This document shows, one piece after another, positions 35,917 to 44,927 of a stretch of 64,000 nucleotides of DNA. The stretch covers positions 62,001 through 126,000 of the forward strand of contig JACKKD010000002.1 of the NCBI GenBank assembly GCA_020637675.1, read 5' to 3'. The DNA is from Paracoccaceae bacterium. GTDB taxonomy: Bacteria > Pseudomonadota > Alphaproteobacteria > Rhodobacterales > Rhodobacteraceae. The notes beneath the pieces are model-generated. The model was given only the letters and a program-made list of their open reading frames with translations. It made no database searches and was not told where the DNA came from. Every line of letters starts with the position of its first letter. Positions within the stretch are counted from its first letter, which is position 1. Made by a program: the position numbers and the translations under genes.

Positions 35917-36324
35917 ATGCTCACCAGAACGGCGGCTTCCATATTGCTCTTATTGCTCGCGACTACGGCGACTGCACAGTCTTTCTCAAAGGATCGCCTC
36001 AGCGATTGGCAATTCAGATTCTATGCCTGCAAGCACGTCATAATGGGTGCCGCGTTTGTCACCCGCGTAATGGATCAGCAACATGTCACGGATCAAGAAG
36101 GCATCGACGGCATTGCAGCTCAGTTGGCGCCTTTGCTCGCAAAAGGAATGCTTGAGATTGAGAAGGAATACCAATTCTCTGAGGGCGAAGCGCAGTTCGT
36201 GAGTGACCTTACGTTTGCCGTTGTTTCAGGGATGGTAGCCGGGGGATTTGAACTGTCAGACACACAACTCATGAATTCGGGAAGCGATATCTGCATCCAC
36301 ACCATCGATGATATGGCTCAATAA
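35917..36324 (+). CDS. hypothetical secreted protein, low-GC patch
   Basis: 135 residues with a clear Sec signal peptide (MLTRTAASILLLLLATTATA, cleavage near residue 20-21). The mature part has two Cys (in YACKHV and DICIHT) that could form a disulfide. Codon use is AT-richer than the neighbours, as for the gene at 35657 with which it is coupled; both follow the REP cluster. This suggests acquired cargo. No family recognised. Confidence 0.6.
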   Translation: MLTRTAASILLLLLATTATAQSFSKDRLSDWQFRFYACKHVIMGAAFVTRVMDQQHVTDQEGIDGIAAQLAPLLAKGMLEIEKEYQFSEGEAQFVSDLTFAVVSGMVAGGFELSDTQLMNSGSDICIHTIDDMAQ

Positions 36325-36340
36325 ATGAACCTGTTGACAC

Positions 36341-36393
36341 GGCCCTCGGCTTGCGCCGAGAGCGTTCGGCATTGAGGGCCTTCCATTGGAAGG
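36341..36393. terminator. nested hairpins between convergent genes
   Basis: CTCGGC-TTGC-GCCGAG (36345-36360) sits inside an outer GGCCCTC...GAGGGCC pair (36341-36347 with 36374-36380), followed by CCTTCC-ATT-GGAAGG (36379-36393). It lies between the secreted-protein gene and the convergent ettA stop at 36409, where a bidirectional terminator is expected, though T-runs are lacking. Confidence 0.45.
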
Positions 36394-36408
36394 TCGTCCA
36401 GGCGCCCC

Positions 36409-38064
36409 TCACCGCGTAAACTTCTTGTACTTCACCCGCTTCGGCTCGATGCTATCCGGCCCCAACCGCCGGACCTTGTCTTCCTCGTAGGCCTCGAAGT
36501 TGCCCTCGAACCATTCGACATGGGCGTCGCCCTCGAAGGCAAGTATATGGGTGCAGAGCCGGTCGAGAAAGAAGCGGTCGTGGGAGATGATGACGGCGCA
36601 GCCGGCGAAGTCGTCGAGGGCGGCTTCGAGCGCCTGCAGCGTCTCCACGTCGAGGTCGTTGGTCGGTTCGTCGAGGAGGAGGACGTTGCCGCCGGATTTC
36701 AGGAGCTTCGCCATGTGGACGCGGTTCCGCTCGCCGCCCGACAGGAGCCCCACCTTCTTCTGCTGGTCACCGCCCTTGAAGTTGAACGAGGAGCAATAGG
36801 CGCGGGAGTTCACGGTGACGTCGCCAAGCTCGATCTGCTCGGCGCCGCCGGAGATTTCCTCCCACACCGTCTTGCCCGCATCCAGCGCGTCGCGGGACTG
36901 GTCGACGTAGGACAGCTTCACCGTGTCGCCGTAGCTGACGGTGCCGGCGTCGGGCTTTTCCTGCCCGGTGAGCATGCGGAAGAGCGTGGTCTTGCCGGCG
37001 CCGTTCGGGCCGATGACGCCGACGATGCCGCCGGGCGGAAGCGCGAAGGACAGGTCCTCGATCAGCTGCTTGTCGCCCATGTGCTTCTTCAGCCCCTCGA
37101 CCTCGATCACCTTGCCGCCAAGGCGGGGGCCGTTCGGGATGACGATCTGGGCGCGGGAAAGCTTGTCGCGCTCGGACTGGTCGGCAAGTTCGTTGTAGCG
37201 GTCGATCCGGGCCTTCTGCTTGGCCTGCCGCGCCTTGGCGCCGGCGCGGATCCATTCGAGTTCCTTCTCCAGCACCTTCTGGCGCGCCTTGTCCTCGCGC
37301 GCTTCCTGTTCGAGGCGCTTGGCCTTCTGTTCGAGCCAGGCGGAATAGTTGCCCTCGTAGGGAATGCCGCGGCCGCGGTCCAGCTCCAGAATCCAGCCGG
37401 TGATGTCGTCGAGGAAGTAGCGGTCGTGGGTGACGATGAGGATCGTGCCCCTGTACTCGATGAGGTGCTTCTGGAGCCAGGCGATGGTCTCGGCATCGAG
37501 GTGGTTCGTGGGCTCGTCGAGCAGGAGCATGTCGGGCGCTTCAAGGAGGAGCTTGCAGAGTGCCACGCGCCGGCGTTCGCCGCCCGAGAGGGTGTCGACG
37601 TCGGCGTCGTCGGGCGGGCAGCGCAGCGCCTCCATCGCGACGTCGATCTGTGAATCGAGGTCCCAGAGGTTCTCGGCGTCGATCTCGTCCTGGAGCTTCG
37701 CCATTTCCTCCGCGGTCTCGTCGGAATAGTTCATGGCGAGGTCATTGTAGCGGTCGAGCTTGGCCTGCTTGGCCTTGACGCCCTCCATGACGTTGCCGCG
37801 GACATTGAGCGCGGGGTCGAGCTGCGGTTCCTGCGGCAGGTAGCCGACGGTGGCGCCCTTGGCGGCCCAGGCCTCACCCGAGAAGTCCTTGTCGAGGCCG
37901 GCCATGACGCGCAGGAGCGTGGACTTGCCCGAGCCGTTGACGCCGACGACGCCGATCTTCACGCCGGGCAGGAAGTTCAGGCGGATGTTCTCGAACACCT
38001 TCTTGCCGCCGGGATAGGTCTTGGAGACGCCGTCCATGTGATAGACGTACTGGTAGCTGGCCAT
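36409..38064 (-). CDS. ettA: energy-dependent translational throttle protein EttA (ABC-F)
   Basis: 551-residue ABC-F ATPase that binds the ribosomal E-site and gates translation according to ADP/ATP. Two ABC domains: Walker A GVNGSGKST and GPNGAGKTT, signatures LSGGERRRV and LSGGERNRV, joined by a charged linker (about 240-290). GYLPQEPQLD and the ending PKRVKYKKFTR are EttA hallmarks. Single cytoplasmic protein, no membrane segments. Transcribed downstream of the GNAT gene. Confidence 0.93.
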   Translation of the reverse strand: MASYQYVYHMDGVSKTYPGGKKVFENIRLNFLPGVKIGVVGVNGSGKSTLLRVMAGLDKDFSGEAWAAKGATVGYLPQEPQLDPALNVRGNVMEGVKAKQAKLDRYNDLAMNYSDETAEEMAKLQDEIDAENLWDLDSQIDVAMEALRCPPDDADVDTLSGGERRRVALCKLLLEAPDMLLLDEPTNHLDAETIAWLQKHLIEYRGTILIVTHDRYFLDDITGWILELDRGRGIPYEGNYSAWLEQKAKRLEQEAREDKARQKVLEKELEWIRAGAKARQAKQKARIDRYNELADQSERDKLSRAQIVIPNGPRLGGKVIEVEGLKKHMGDKQLIEDLSFALPPGGIVGVIGPNGAGKTTLFRMLTGQEKPDAGTVSYGDTVKLSYVDQSRDALDAGKTVWEEISGGAEQIELGDVTVNSRAYCSSFNFKGGDQQKKVGLLSGGERNRVHMAKLLKSGGNVLLLDEPTNDLDVETLQALEAALDDFAGCAVIISHDRFFLDRLCTHILAFEGDAHVEWFEGNFEAYEEDKVRRLGPDSIEPKRVKYKKFTR

Positions 38065-38126
38065 CGGGGAAGTCCTTCGGGAAACCGGGTTTGCGCCTGA
38101 ATACAGAAGCCCGGGGGGCGGGGCAA

Positions 38127-38591
38127 CTAGAGGCGCTTTTCGAAGAAGAGTTGGGCGTAGGGGTCGTCGTTGAAGCGCGGGATTTCGGTCCAGCCGGCCT
38201 TCCGATACATCGCGACGGCCTCGGGGAGGGCAGAGTTGGTGTCGAGGCGGAGCGCTGTCATGCCCATATCGCGGGCGGCGGTTTCAATCCGGCTCATCAG
38301 GCGGGTGGCGAGGCCATGGCCGCGCACTGAGGGGTCGACCCAGAGGCGTTTGACCTCGCCCCAGGACCCGTGGCCCTTGAGACCGGCGCAAGCGATGGTG
38401 TCCGGGCCGCGGCGGGCGATGAGGAAGGTGCCTTTCGGCCGTAACATGTCGGCGGCGTCCGGATCGCGCGAGAGGGTCACGTCGAAACCTCCGGGAAAGC
38501 GGCGGGCAAGTTCGGCATAGTAGGCCGCAAGACCGGTGCGTGCGGAAGCACACCGGGGATCGGCCTCGTCTATCGTGATCTCGTCGGTCAT
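38127..38591 (-). CDS. GNAT-family N-acetyltransferase
   Basis: 154 residues, single GNAT domain. Acetyl-CoA pyrophosphate loop seen as VDPSVRGHGLATRLM, followed by LRLDTNSALPEAVAMYRKAGW. ATG 38591; the open frame upstream is a shadow of nadD. Acceptor substrate unknown. Divergent from nadD. Confidence 0.82.
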   Translation of the reverse strand: MTDEITIDEADPRCASARTGLAAYYAELARRFPGGFDVTLSRDPDAADMLRPKGTFLIARRGPDTIACAGLKGHGSWGEVKRLWVDPSVRGHGLATRLMSRIETAARDMGMTALRLDTNSALPEAVAMYRKAGWTEIPRFNDDPYAQLFFEKRL

Positions 38592-38720
38592 GGGGCGAGC
38601 GTCGGTCCTGTCGCGCGTGGATGCAAGGGGGGGCGCGATTGCCCCTGAAAAGTGCGCAAGTCCCTTTTCGCCGCCCGCGAAGCGTGGAATGTCTGGCGCG
38701 ATACGGTTCGAGGATGGGAA

Positions 38721-39323
38721 GTGCAGGGATTTCCGCTGGCGTACAGGGGCATGACGGTCGGCCTGCTCGGCGGGTCGTTCGACCCTGCGCATGAGGGCCA
38801 TGCCCACATCACCCGCGAGGCGCTGAAGCGCTTCGCGCTCGACCGGGTGTGGTGGCTGGTCTCGCCCGGCAATCCGCTGAAGGTCAGCGGCCCGGCGCCG
38901 ATGGCGGAGCGGATCGTGCGGGCGCGGGCCGTGATGGATCATCCGCGCGTTACCATCTCTGACATCGAGGCGCGGCTTGGCACGCGCTACACGGCAGAGA
39001 CTCTGAGGCGACTCAAGGCGATCTATCCCGGGGTGCGCTTCGTCTGGCTGATGGGGGCGGACAACCTTGCCGAGTTCCACCGCTGGCAGGACTGGGACTG
39101 GATCATCGCGAACGTGCCGATCGGGGTTTTCGCGCGGCCCGGCGCGCGGCTGGCGGCGCGGGGCTCGCGCGCGGCGGACGAATATGCACGGTTCCGGATC
39201 GATGCCAGCGATGCGGGCGCGCTTGCCCGGATGCGGCCGCCGGTCTGGTGCTTTCTCGACGTGCCGATGATGAAGCATTCCTCCACCGCGATCCGCGCGC
39301 GGGGGGAGTGGCGGGCAGGCTGA
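38721..39323 (+). CDS. nadD: nicotinate-nucleotide adenylyltransferase NadD
   Basis: NAD biosynthesis: NaMN + ATP to deamido-NAD. About 200 residues with GGSFDPAHEGH (ATP site), SPGNPLK, MGADNLAEFHRW and the C-terminal SSTAIR. I choose GTG 38721, with GAGGA about 7 bases upstream, over ATG 38652 (long non-conserved extension) or ATG 38751 (no room for the usual N-terminal residues). Confidence 0.9.
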   Translation: MQGFPLAYRGMTVGLLGGSFDPAHEGHAHITREALKRFALDRVWWLVSPGNPLKVSGPAPMAERIVRARAVMDHPRVTISDIEARLGTRYTAETLRRLKAIYPGVRFVWLMGADNLAEFHRWQDWDWIIANVPIGVFARPGARLAARGSRAADEYARFRIDASDAGALARMRPPVWCFLDVPMMKHSSTAIRARGEWRAG

Positions 39324-39380
39324 CCTCTTGAAGCGGACCGCCCCATGCGCGAAGGTTCGGAAGGGCGGGCGGAGGCTCTG

Positions 39381-40880
39381 ATGGCAGGGATTTCACGGCG
39401 GCATCTTCTGGGCGGTATGGCGGCCGGTCTCGCCGCCGGCTACGGGCTGCCCGCGGCCGCCAACGCCCCGGCGCGGTCGCTCGTCCCGCCGGCGCGGGGC
39501 GGGGGGCCTGCGGTCCGCGCGCTTGGCCCTGCGGCGGTGCCGGCCGAGGACCTGATCGAGGCGGCGAAACTTGGCGGCGAGGTCGGCTACGTCGTGGCCG
39601 ATGCCCGGACGGGGCTTGTCCTCGAGGCGCGCCAGGGCAACCGGCCGATGCCGCCGGCCTCGACGCTCAAGGTCATCACTTCGCTCTATGCGCTGGAGCA
39701 CCTGGGCGCGGGCTACCGTTTTCCGACACGGCTGATCGCGACGGGGCCGGTCGCGGGCGGCAAGGTCCAGGGCGACCTGATCCTTGCCGGTGGCGGCGAT
39801 CCGACGCTTTCGACCGACGATCTCGGCGACATGGCGGCGGCACTGAAGTCGCGAGGGATCACCGGCGTCACCGGACGGTTCCGCGTCTGGGGCGGGGCGC
39901 TCCCCCACCTTGAGGCCATCGACGAGAGCCAACCGGAGTGGCTTGGCTACAACCCCGCCGTGTCGGGGCTCAACCTCAACTTCAACCGGGTGAACTTCGT
40001 CTGGAAGCGGGCCGGAAAGGGCTACGAGGTCGGCATGGACGCCCGCGCCGAACGCTTCGCGCCGCCGGTCTATTCGGCGCGCGTTAGCCTCGCCGAACGC
40101 GATCTGCCGGTCTTCAGCTACCGGCGCGGCAAGGTGGAGGAATGGACGGTCGCAACGAAGGCGCTCGGCAAGGGCGGGAGCCGCTGGCTTCCGGTGCGCC
40201 GGCCGGAGCTTTACGCCGGCGACGTGTTCCAGACTCTTGCGCGGGCGCAGGGCATTCCGCTGCCGGCGCCGGAGGTGGCCGCGGCGGTGCCCGCCGGCGC
40301 GGTTCTGGTGGAAAGGGCGAGTGCTGAGTTGCCCGTCATCCTCCGCGACATGATGAAGTTTTCCACCAATATGACGGCGGAGGCGGTGGGCATGGCGGCT
40401 TCGGCCCGGCGCGGGGTGGCAAGCCATGTTGGGTCTGCCCGCGAGATGGCGGCCTGGCTGGGCAAGAGGACGGGGGCGAAGGCGCGCTTCGCTGACCATT
40501 CGGGCCTTGCGGGCGCCTCGCGGATATCGCCCGAGGAAATGGTGCGGGCGCTGGTGGCGCTGGGGCCGAGGTCGGGCATCCGGGCGCTGATGAAGGAGTT
40601 CGCCTTCCGCGACGAGGCCGGGCGGAAGCTGAAGCAATCCCCGGTGACGGTCGAGGCCAAGACAGGGACGCTCAACTTCGTCTCTACGCTCGTGGGTTAC
40701 GTGCGCGCGCCGGAGGGAACCGATCTCGCGTTCGCGATCTTCACCGGCGATGTGGCTCGACGGGATTCCATCCCCGACAGCCAGAAGGAGAACGCGCCCG
40801 GCGTAGGTGCCTGGGTCAAGCGGTCCAAGCGTCTGCAACAACAGCTGATCGAGCGCTGGGCGGCGGTGTACGGGGCGTGA
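39381..40880 (+). CDS. dacB: D-alanyl-D-alanine carboxypeptidase/endopeptidase (PBP4 type), Tat signal
   Basis: About 499 residues. Peptidase S13: active-site Ser in ASTLK (SxxK), STN in FSTNMTAE, and KTGTLNF. It trims D-Ala and cross-links in periplasmic peptidoglycan. N-terminus ISRRHLLGGMAAG is a twin-arginine signal. ATG 39381 has GGAGG 5 nt upstream and starts the signal cleanly. Its stop lies 3 bp from that of the convergent dadA. Confidence 0.9.
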   Translation: MAGISRRHLLGGMAAGLAAGYGLPAAANAPARSLVPPARGGGPAVRALGPAAVPAEDLIEAAKLGGEVGYVVADARTGLVLEARQGNRPMPPASTLKVITSLYALEHLGAGYRFPTRLIATGPVAGGKVQGDLILAGGGDPTLSTDDLGDMAAALKSRGITGVTGRFRVWGGALPHLEAIDESQPEWLGYNPAVSGLNLNFNRVNFVWKRAGKGYEVGMDARAERFAPPVYSARVSLAERDLPVFSYRRGKVEEWTVATKALGKGGSRWLPVRRPELYAGDVFQTLARAQGIPLPAPEVAAAVPAGAVLVERASAELPVILRDMMKFSTNMTAEAVGMAASARRGVASHVGSAREMAAWLGKRTGAKARFADHSGLAGASRISPEEMVRALVALGPRSGIRALMKEFAFRDEAGRKLKQSPVTVEAKTGTLNFVSTLVGYVRAPEGTDLAFAIFTGDVARRDSIPDSQKENAPGVGAWVKRSKRLQQQLIERWAAVYGA

Positions 40881-40883
40881 CCG

Positions 40884-42143
40884 TCAGATCCCGTAGCGGG
40901 CGGCGGTGAGGCCCTCGAAGTCGATTTCGGGCTTCCTGCCCATCACGAGGTCCGCGACAGCGCGGCCCGAGCCGCAGGCCATCGTCCAGCCGAGCGTGCC
41001 GTGGCCGGTATTGAGGAAGAGGTTGCGGTAGGGCGTCGGGCCGAGGATCGGCGTGCCGTCCGGCGTCATCGGGCGGAGGCCGGTCCAGCCCTCGGCCCGG
41101 GACAGGTCGCCGCCCTCGGGGAAGAGATCGCCGACGACATGGCGCACCGTCGCGGTCGCATGCGGCCCGAGGCGGTCGGAATAACCCGCGATCTCGGCCG
41201 TGCCGGCGACGCGGATGCGGTCGCCCAGCCGGGTGATCGCGACCTTGTGGGTCTCGTCCATGATCGTCGATTGCGGCGCCCTGGCGTCGTCGGTGACCGG
41301 CAGCGTGACCGAATAGCCCTTGACCGGATAGACCGGCAGGCGGATGTCTATCGGACCGAGGAGCTTCGGACCGAAGGATCCGAGCGCGGAGACATAGGCA
41401 TCGCCCTCGACCCGGCCGAGATCCTCGGTCATCACGCCCAGCACCCTGTCGCCCTTGACCTGGATCGTGCGGATGCGCTGCCCGTAGTGAAATTCCGCGC
41501 CAAGCGCGGCGGTCTTTTCGGCCAGCGCCATGGTGAACATGCGGCAATCGCCGGTGCGGTCGGCAGTCAGCCTCAGGCCGCCCACGAACTTGTCGCGCAC
41601 GAGGGCGAGGGCGGGTTCGACCTCGATGCAGCCGTCGCGGTCCAGCACCTCGTAGGGGCTGTCGAAATCGGCGAGGATCGTCTGGTCGGCCTTCGACGCC
41701 TTGAGCTGCTTCTCGGTGCGGAAAAGCTGGAGCGTGCCCTTTTCGCGCAGGTCGAATTCGATGCCGGTATCGGCGATCAACTCGGGCAGCACGTCGCGCG
41801 AATAATTGGAAATGCGGACCATGCGCGACTTGTTGAGCCGGTACGCGTCCTCGGTGCAGTTCGTCAGCATCTCCGCCCCCCAGCGCCACATGCGCGGGCT
41901 TATGAGCGGCCAGATGAAGAGCGGGCGGCGTTTCATGAAGAGCCATTTCAGCGCCTTCGTCGGCACGCCAGGAGCGGCCCAGGGCGAGGTCATGCCGTAG
42001 CTGAGCTCGCCCGCGTTGGCGTAGCTCGTCTCCATCCCCGGGCCGGGCTGGCGGTCGAGCACCGTGACTTCGGCGCCCTGGCGGACGAGGTAGTAAGCGG
42101 TGGTGACGCCGATCACCCCGGCGCCCATGACGACGACTTTCAT
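40884..42143 (-). CDS. dadA: D-amino acid dehydrogenase DadA
   Basis: FAD enzyme that oxidises D-alanine and other D-amino acids to keto acids, feeding electrons to the quinone pool at the membrane. 419 residues: VVVMGAGVIGVTTAYYL at the N-terminus, SYANAGELS, and the C-terminal TPDGTPILGPTPYRNLFLNTGHGTLGWTMACGSG region. ATG 42143; the open frame upstream lacks protein content. Confidence 0.92.
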   Translation of the reverse strand: MKVVVMGAGVIGVTTAYYLVRQGAEVTVLDRQPGPGMETSYANAGELSYGMTSPWAAPGVPTKALKWLFMKRRPLFIWPLISPRMWRWGAEMLTNCTEDAYRLNKSRMVRISNYSRDVLPELIADTGIEFDLREKGTLQLFRTEKQLKASKADQTILADFDSPYEVLDRDGCIEVEPALALVRDKFVGGLRLTADRTGDCRMFTMALAEKTAALGAEFHYGQRIRTIQVKGDRVLGVMTEDLGRVEGDAYVSALGSFGPKLLGPIDIRLPVYPVKGYSVTLPVTDDARAPQSTIMDETHKVAITRLGDRIRVAGTAEIAGYSDRLGPHATATVRHVVGDLFPEGGDLSRAEGWTGLRPMTPDGTPILGPTPYRNLFLNTGHGTLGWTMACGSGRAVADLVMGRKPEIDFEGLTAARYGI

Positions 42144-42312
42144 GTGGTTGCCCCGCTGTCCCCTTCGCGCTCCCCAGCATGGGCGCAGCACGCGCCCGTG
42201 GCAATCCCCGATGTCGGGCGGGCGAGCCGTCTCCGGCAGCGTTCAGACCGGAAAGGGGCCGCGCCAATAAACGGGCGCAGCCCTTCCACTCCTTTCGCGG
42301 CCCTGGGCCGTA

Positions 42313-42618
42313 TCACGAACTGGTGCCCGGAGGCACGGGTTCTTCTTCCATCCAGAACGTCCCCGATGCCATGACGCAGGCGGTGCCGCTCGGCAGCACG
42401 ACGAGCATCGTCCAGCTTCCGGTTTCGCTCGACCGCCAGATTTCGAAAAGCCGGGTCGCGTTTTGCAGACCGCGGGTCGTGACGGTTTCGCCATACTGCG
42501 ACTGAGGCGTCTTCGAAATCGTGTCATGCGATCCGTAGGCAGTGTGCTGGGCCCGGGCCGGTGGCGCCCTTGCGGCAAGTCCCAAGACAAGACAGGAAGC
42601 GATGAGCCGAATCCACAT
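42313..42618 (-). CDS. small secreted hypothetical protein
   Basis: About 101 residues with a Sec signal peptide (MWIRLIASCLVLGLAARAPPARA). The mature ~78 residues contain one Cys and resemble small periplasmic proteins of unknown function. ATG 42618 preferred because TGGAGA lies 5 nt upstream; ATG 42630 is in frame with a poorer site. Confidence 0.65.
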   Translation of the reverse strand: MWIRLIASCLVLGLAARAPPARAQHTAYGSHDTISKTPQSQYGETVTTRGLQNATRLFEIWRSSETGSWTMLVVLPSGTACVMASGTFWMEEEPVPPGTSS

Positions 42619-42793
42619 GGTGTTCTCCATTCCTGTGAACCAGGGCCGGAGGCATTCAGGATCCCCGGCCCTGTCCGCGGAGACCTCTTCGCGTGACAGG
42701 GATACGGGGCGCGGGGACCCGCCCCGGCATGGGTTTGCCGGGAAGTTGAACGGGCTTGAGGACGGGTGAGACGACGGCCGGCCGTCGTCAGCC

Positions 42794-43216
42794 TCACAGC
42801 ACCAGATGCCGCGCCCGGGCGCCGCGTTCGATGGCGGCTGCGGCGAGGCGGTCGATCGTCAGTTCGTGGCGGATCTCCTCAAGCAGCCTGAGTTCACTCT
42901 GGCCGAGCGTGCCGTCGGCCGCGGCCACATCGCAGGCGAGCGCGTAGGCGGTTTCCCAGAGCCGTTCGGGCAGCGCCTCGCGCGCCATGGCAAAGAGGGT
43001 GTCGAGCCCGTCATCCTCTTCCATCAGCCGGTAGACGGTCTCGGCGACCTCCTTCACCGCGTCCATGTCATAGTTCGCGAAGATCGGCAGGTGGTTCACC
43101 TGCCGCTCGATGGCGACAAGTTCGGCAGTGCGGATCGTCTCGTCGGAGACCGAGACCGTGACCATGATCGCGACGAGCGCGTCCTGGGCGGAGAAGGCGG
43201 GGAGCGTATGGGTCAC
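42794..43216 (-). CDS. TerB-like (tellurite-resistance family) protein
   Basis: 140 residues, all-helical TerB fold with acidic motifs (EEDDGLDTLF, DVAAADGTLGQSE) that in the family bind metal ions. Probably a cytoplasmic stress-related or metal-sensing protein, not proof of tellurite resistance, since no other ter genes are nearby. Divergent from lysS with a 110-bp gap. Confidence 0.78.
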   Translation of the reverse strand: MTHTLPAFSAQDALVAIMVTVSVSDETIRTAELVAIERQVNHLPIFANYDMDAVKEVAETVYRLMEEDDGLDTLFAMAREALPERLWETAYALACDVAAADGTLGQSELRLLEEIRHELTIDRLAAAAIERGARARHLVL

Positions 43217-43327
43217 GGGGTTTCGTCCTTCGCTGGTTCGGCGGGCAAATTATTGACGATACGGCCCCCTTTCAATAGGGACGGGGCTTGCGGCACGTCG
43301 GGTGCCGCCTTTCGGAAAGCACCTGAG

Positions 43328-44902
43328 ATGACTTCGCTGCGCGATGCCGCCATGAACTCCAAAGCCTGGCCTTTCGAGGAAGCGCGCCGCGTGCTGAAAC
43401 GTTACGAGAAGGCGCCGCCCGAGAAGGGCTATGTGCTCTTCGAGACGGGCTATGGCCCCTCCGGCCTGCCGCATATCGGCACCTTCGGCGAGGTCCAGCG
43501 GACGACGATGATCCGCCGCGCCTTCGAGATCATCTCGGACATCCCGACGAAGCTGATCTGCTTCTCGGACGACTTGGACGGGATGCGCAAGGTGCCGGAG
43601 AACGTGCCGCAGCAGGAGATGCTGAAGGCCAACCTGCAACGGCCGCTGACCGCCGTTCCCGACCCCTTCGGCGAGTATCCGAGCTTCGGCGACCACAACA
43701 ATGCGATGCTGCGGCGGTTCCTCGATACCTTCGGCTTCGAATACGAGTTCTACTCGGCAACCGAATTCTACAAGTCCGGCCGGTTCGACGACACGCTGCG
43801 GCTGGCTTGCGAACGCTATGACGCGATCATGGAGATCATGCTGGCGAGCCTCAGGGAAGAACGGCAGCAGACCTATTCCTGCTTCCTGCCGATCCACCCC
43901 GAGACGGGGCGGGTGCTCTATGTGCCGATCAAGAACGTCGACCCGAAAGAGCATACGGTCACCTTCGACGACGAGACGGGCCGGGAATGGACGCTGCCGG
44001 TCACCGGGGGCCGTGTGAAGCTGCAATGGAAGCCCGATTTCGGCGCGCGCTGGGCCGCGCTCGGCGTCGATTTCGAGATGTATGGCAAGGATCATTCGAC
44101 CAACACGCCGATCTACGACGGCATCTGCGAGGTGCTGGGCGGCCGGAAGCCCGAGCATTTCACCTATGAGCTGTTCCTCGACGAGCAGGGCCAGAAGATC
44201 TCGAAGTCGAAAGGCAACGGGCTGACGATCGACGAATGGCTGACCTATGCCTCGACGGAGTCTCTGGGCTATTTCATGTACCAGAAGCCGAAGACGGCGA
44301 AGCGGCTCTGGTGGGACGTGATCCCGAAGGCGGTGGACGAATATCACCAGCAACTCAGGGCGTTTCCCGAGCAGGATGCGGCGGCAAAGCTCGCAAACCC
44401 GGTGTGGCACATCCATGGCGGCACACCGCCGGCATCGGACATGGTGGTGCCCTTCGCAATGCTCCTGAACCTTGCGAGTGTGGCCGGGGCGAAGGACAAA
44501 TCCGGTCTCTGGGGCTTCATCAGGCGCTACGCGCCCGATGCAACGCCGGAACGCAATCCGCAGCTCGATCAGGCCGCCGAGTTCGCGGTGCGGTATTTCA
44601 ACGACCATGTCGCGCCGACGCGCGTCTTCCGCGCGCCGACGGACAAGGAGCGCGCGGCGATGGAGGACCTTATCGCGCGCCTCAAGGTCTGGGACGGCGG
44701 GCTTGACGCCGAGACGTTGCAGACGATGGTCTTCGCGGTCGGCAAGGACAATGGGTTCGAACCGCTGAGGGATTGGTTCACGGCGCTCTACGAAGTGCTG
44801 TTGGGCGCGAGCCAGGGTCCGCGCTTCGGCGGGTTCATCGCGCTTTACGGTATCGACGAGACGGTGCGGCTGATCGAGCGTGCGCTCGCCTATGCCGCCT
44901 GA
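43328..44902 (+). CDS. lysS: lysyl-tRNA synthetase, class I
   Basis: 524 residues, class I LysRS (archaeal/alphaproteobacterial type), charging tRNA-Lys. HIGH-type motif SGLPHIGTFGEV near residue 44 and KMSKS-type KISKSKGNG. ATG 43328 chosen; ATG 43352 is an alternative. A class I enzyme is normal in alphaproteobacteria although most bacteria use class II. Confidence 0.93.
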   Translation: MTSLRDAAMNSKAWPFEEARRVLKRYEKAPPEKGYVLFETGYGPSGLPHIGTFGEVQRTTMIRRAFEIISDIPTKLICFSDDLDGMRKVPENVPQQEMLKANLQRPLTAVPDPFGEYPSFGDHNNAMLRRFLDTFGFEYEFYSATEFYKSGRFDDTLRLACERYDAIMEIMLASLREERQQTYSCFLPIHPETGRVLYVPIKNVDPKEHTVTFDDETGREWTLPVTGGRVKLQWKPDFGARWAALGVDFEMYGKDHSTNTPIYDGICEVLGGRKPEHFTYELFLDEQGQKISKSKGNGLTIDEWLTYASTESLGYFMYQKPKTAKRLWWDVIPKAVDEYHQQLRAFPEQDAAAKLANPVWHIHGGTPPASDMVVPFAMLLNLASVAGAKDKSGLWGFIRRYAPDATPERNPQLDQAAEFAVRYFNDHVAPTRVFRAPTDKERAAMEDLIARLKVWDGGLDAETLQTMVFAVGKDNGFEPLRDWFTALYEVLLGASQGPRFGGFIALYGIDETVRLIERALAYAA

Positions 44903-44927
44903 CGCGCGTCGTTTTGCGGCCTGACGC

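Noticed and set aside
42794..43216. Tellurite-resistance operon
   Set aside because: Only a TerB-like protein is present; no terC/D/E/Z neighbours.
43328..44902. Class I LysRS as a sign of archaeal transfer
   Set aside because: Class I LysRS is the normal enzyme in alphaproteobacteria, and composition matches the core genes.
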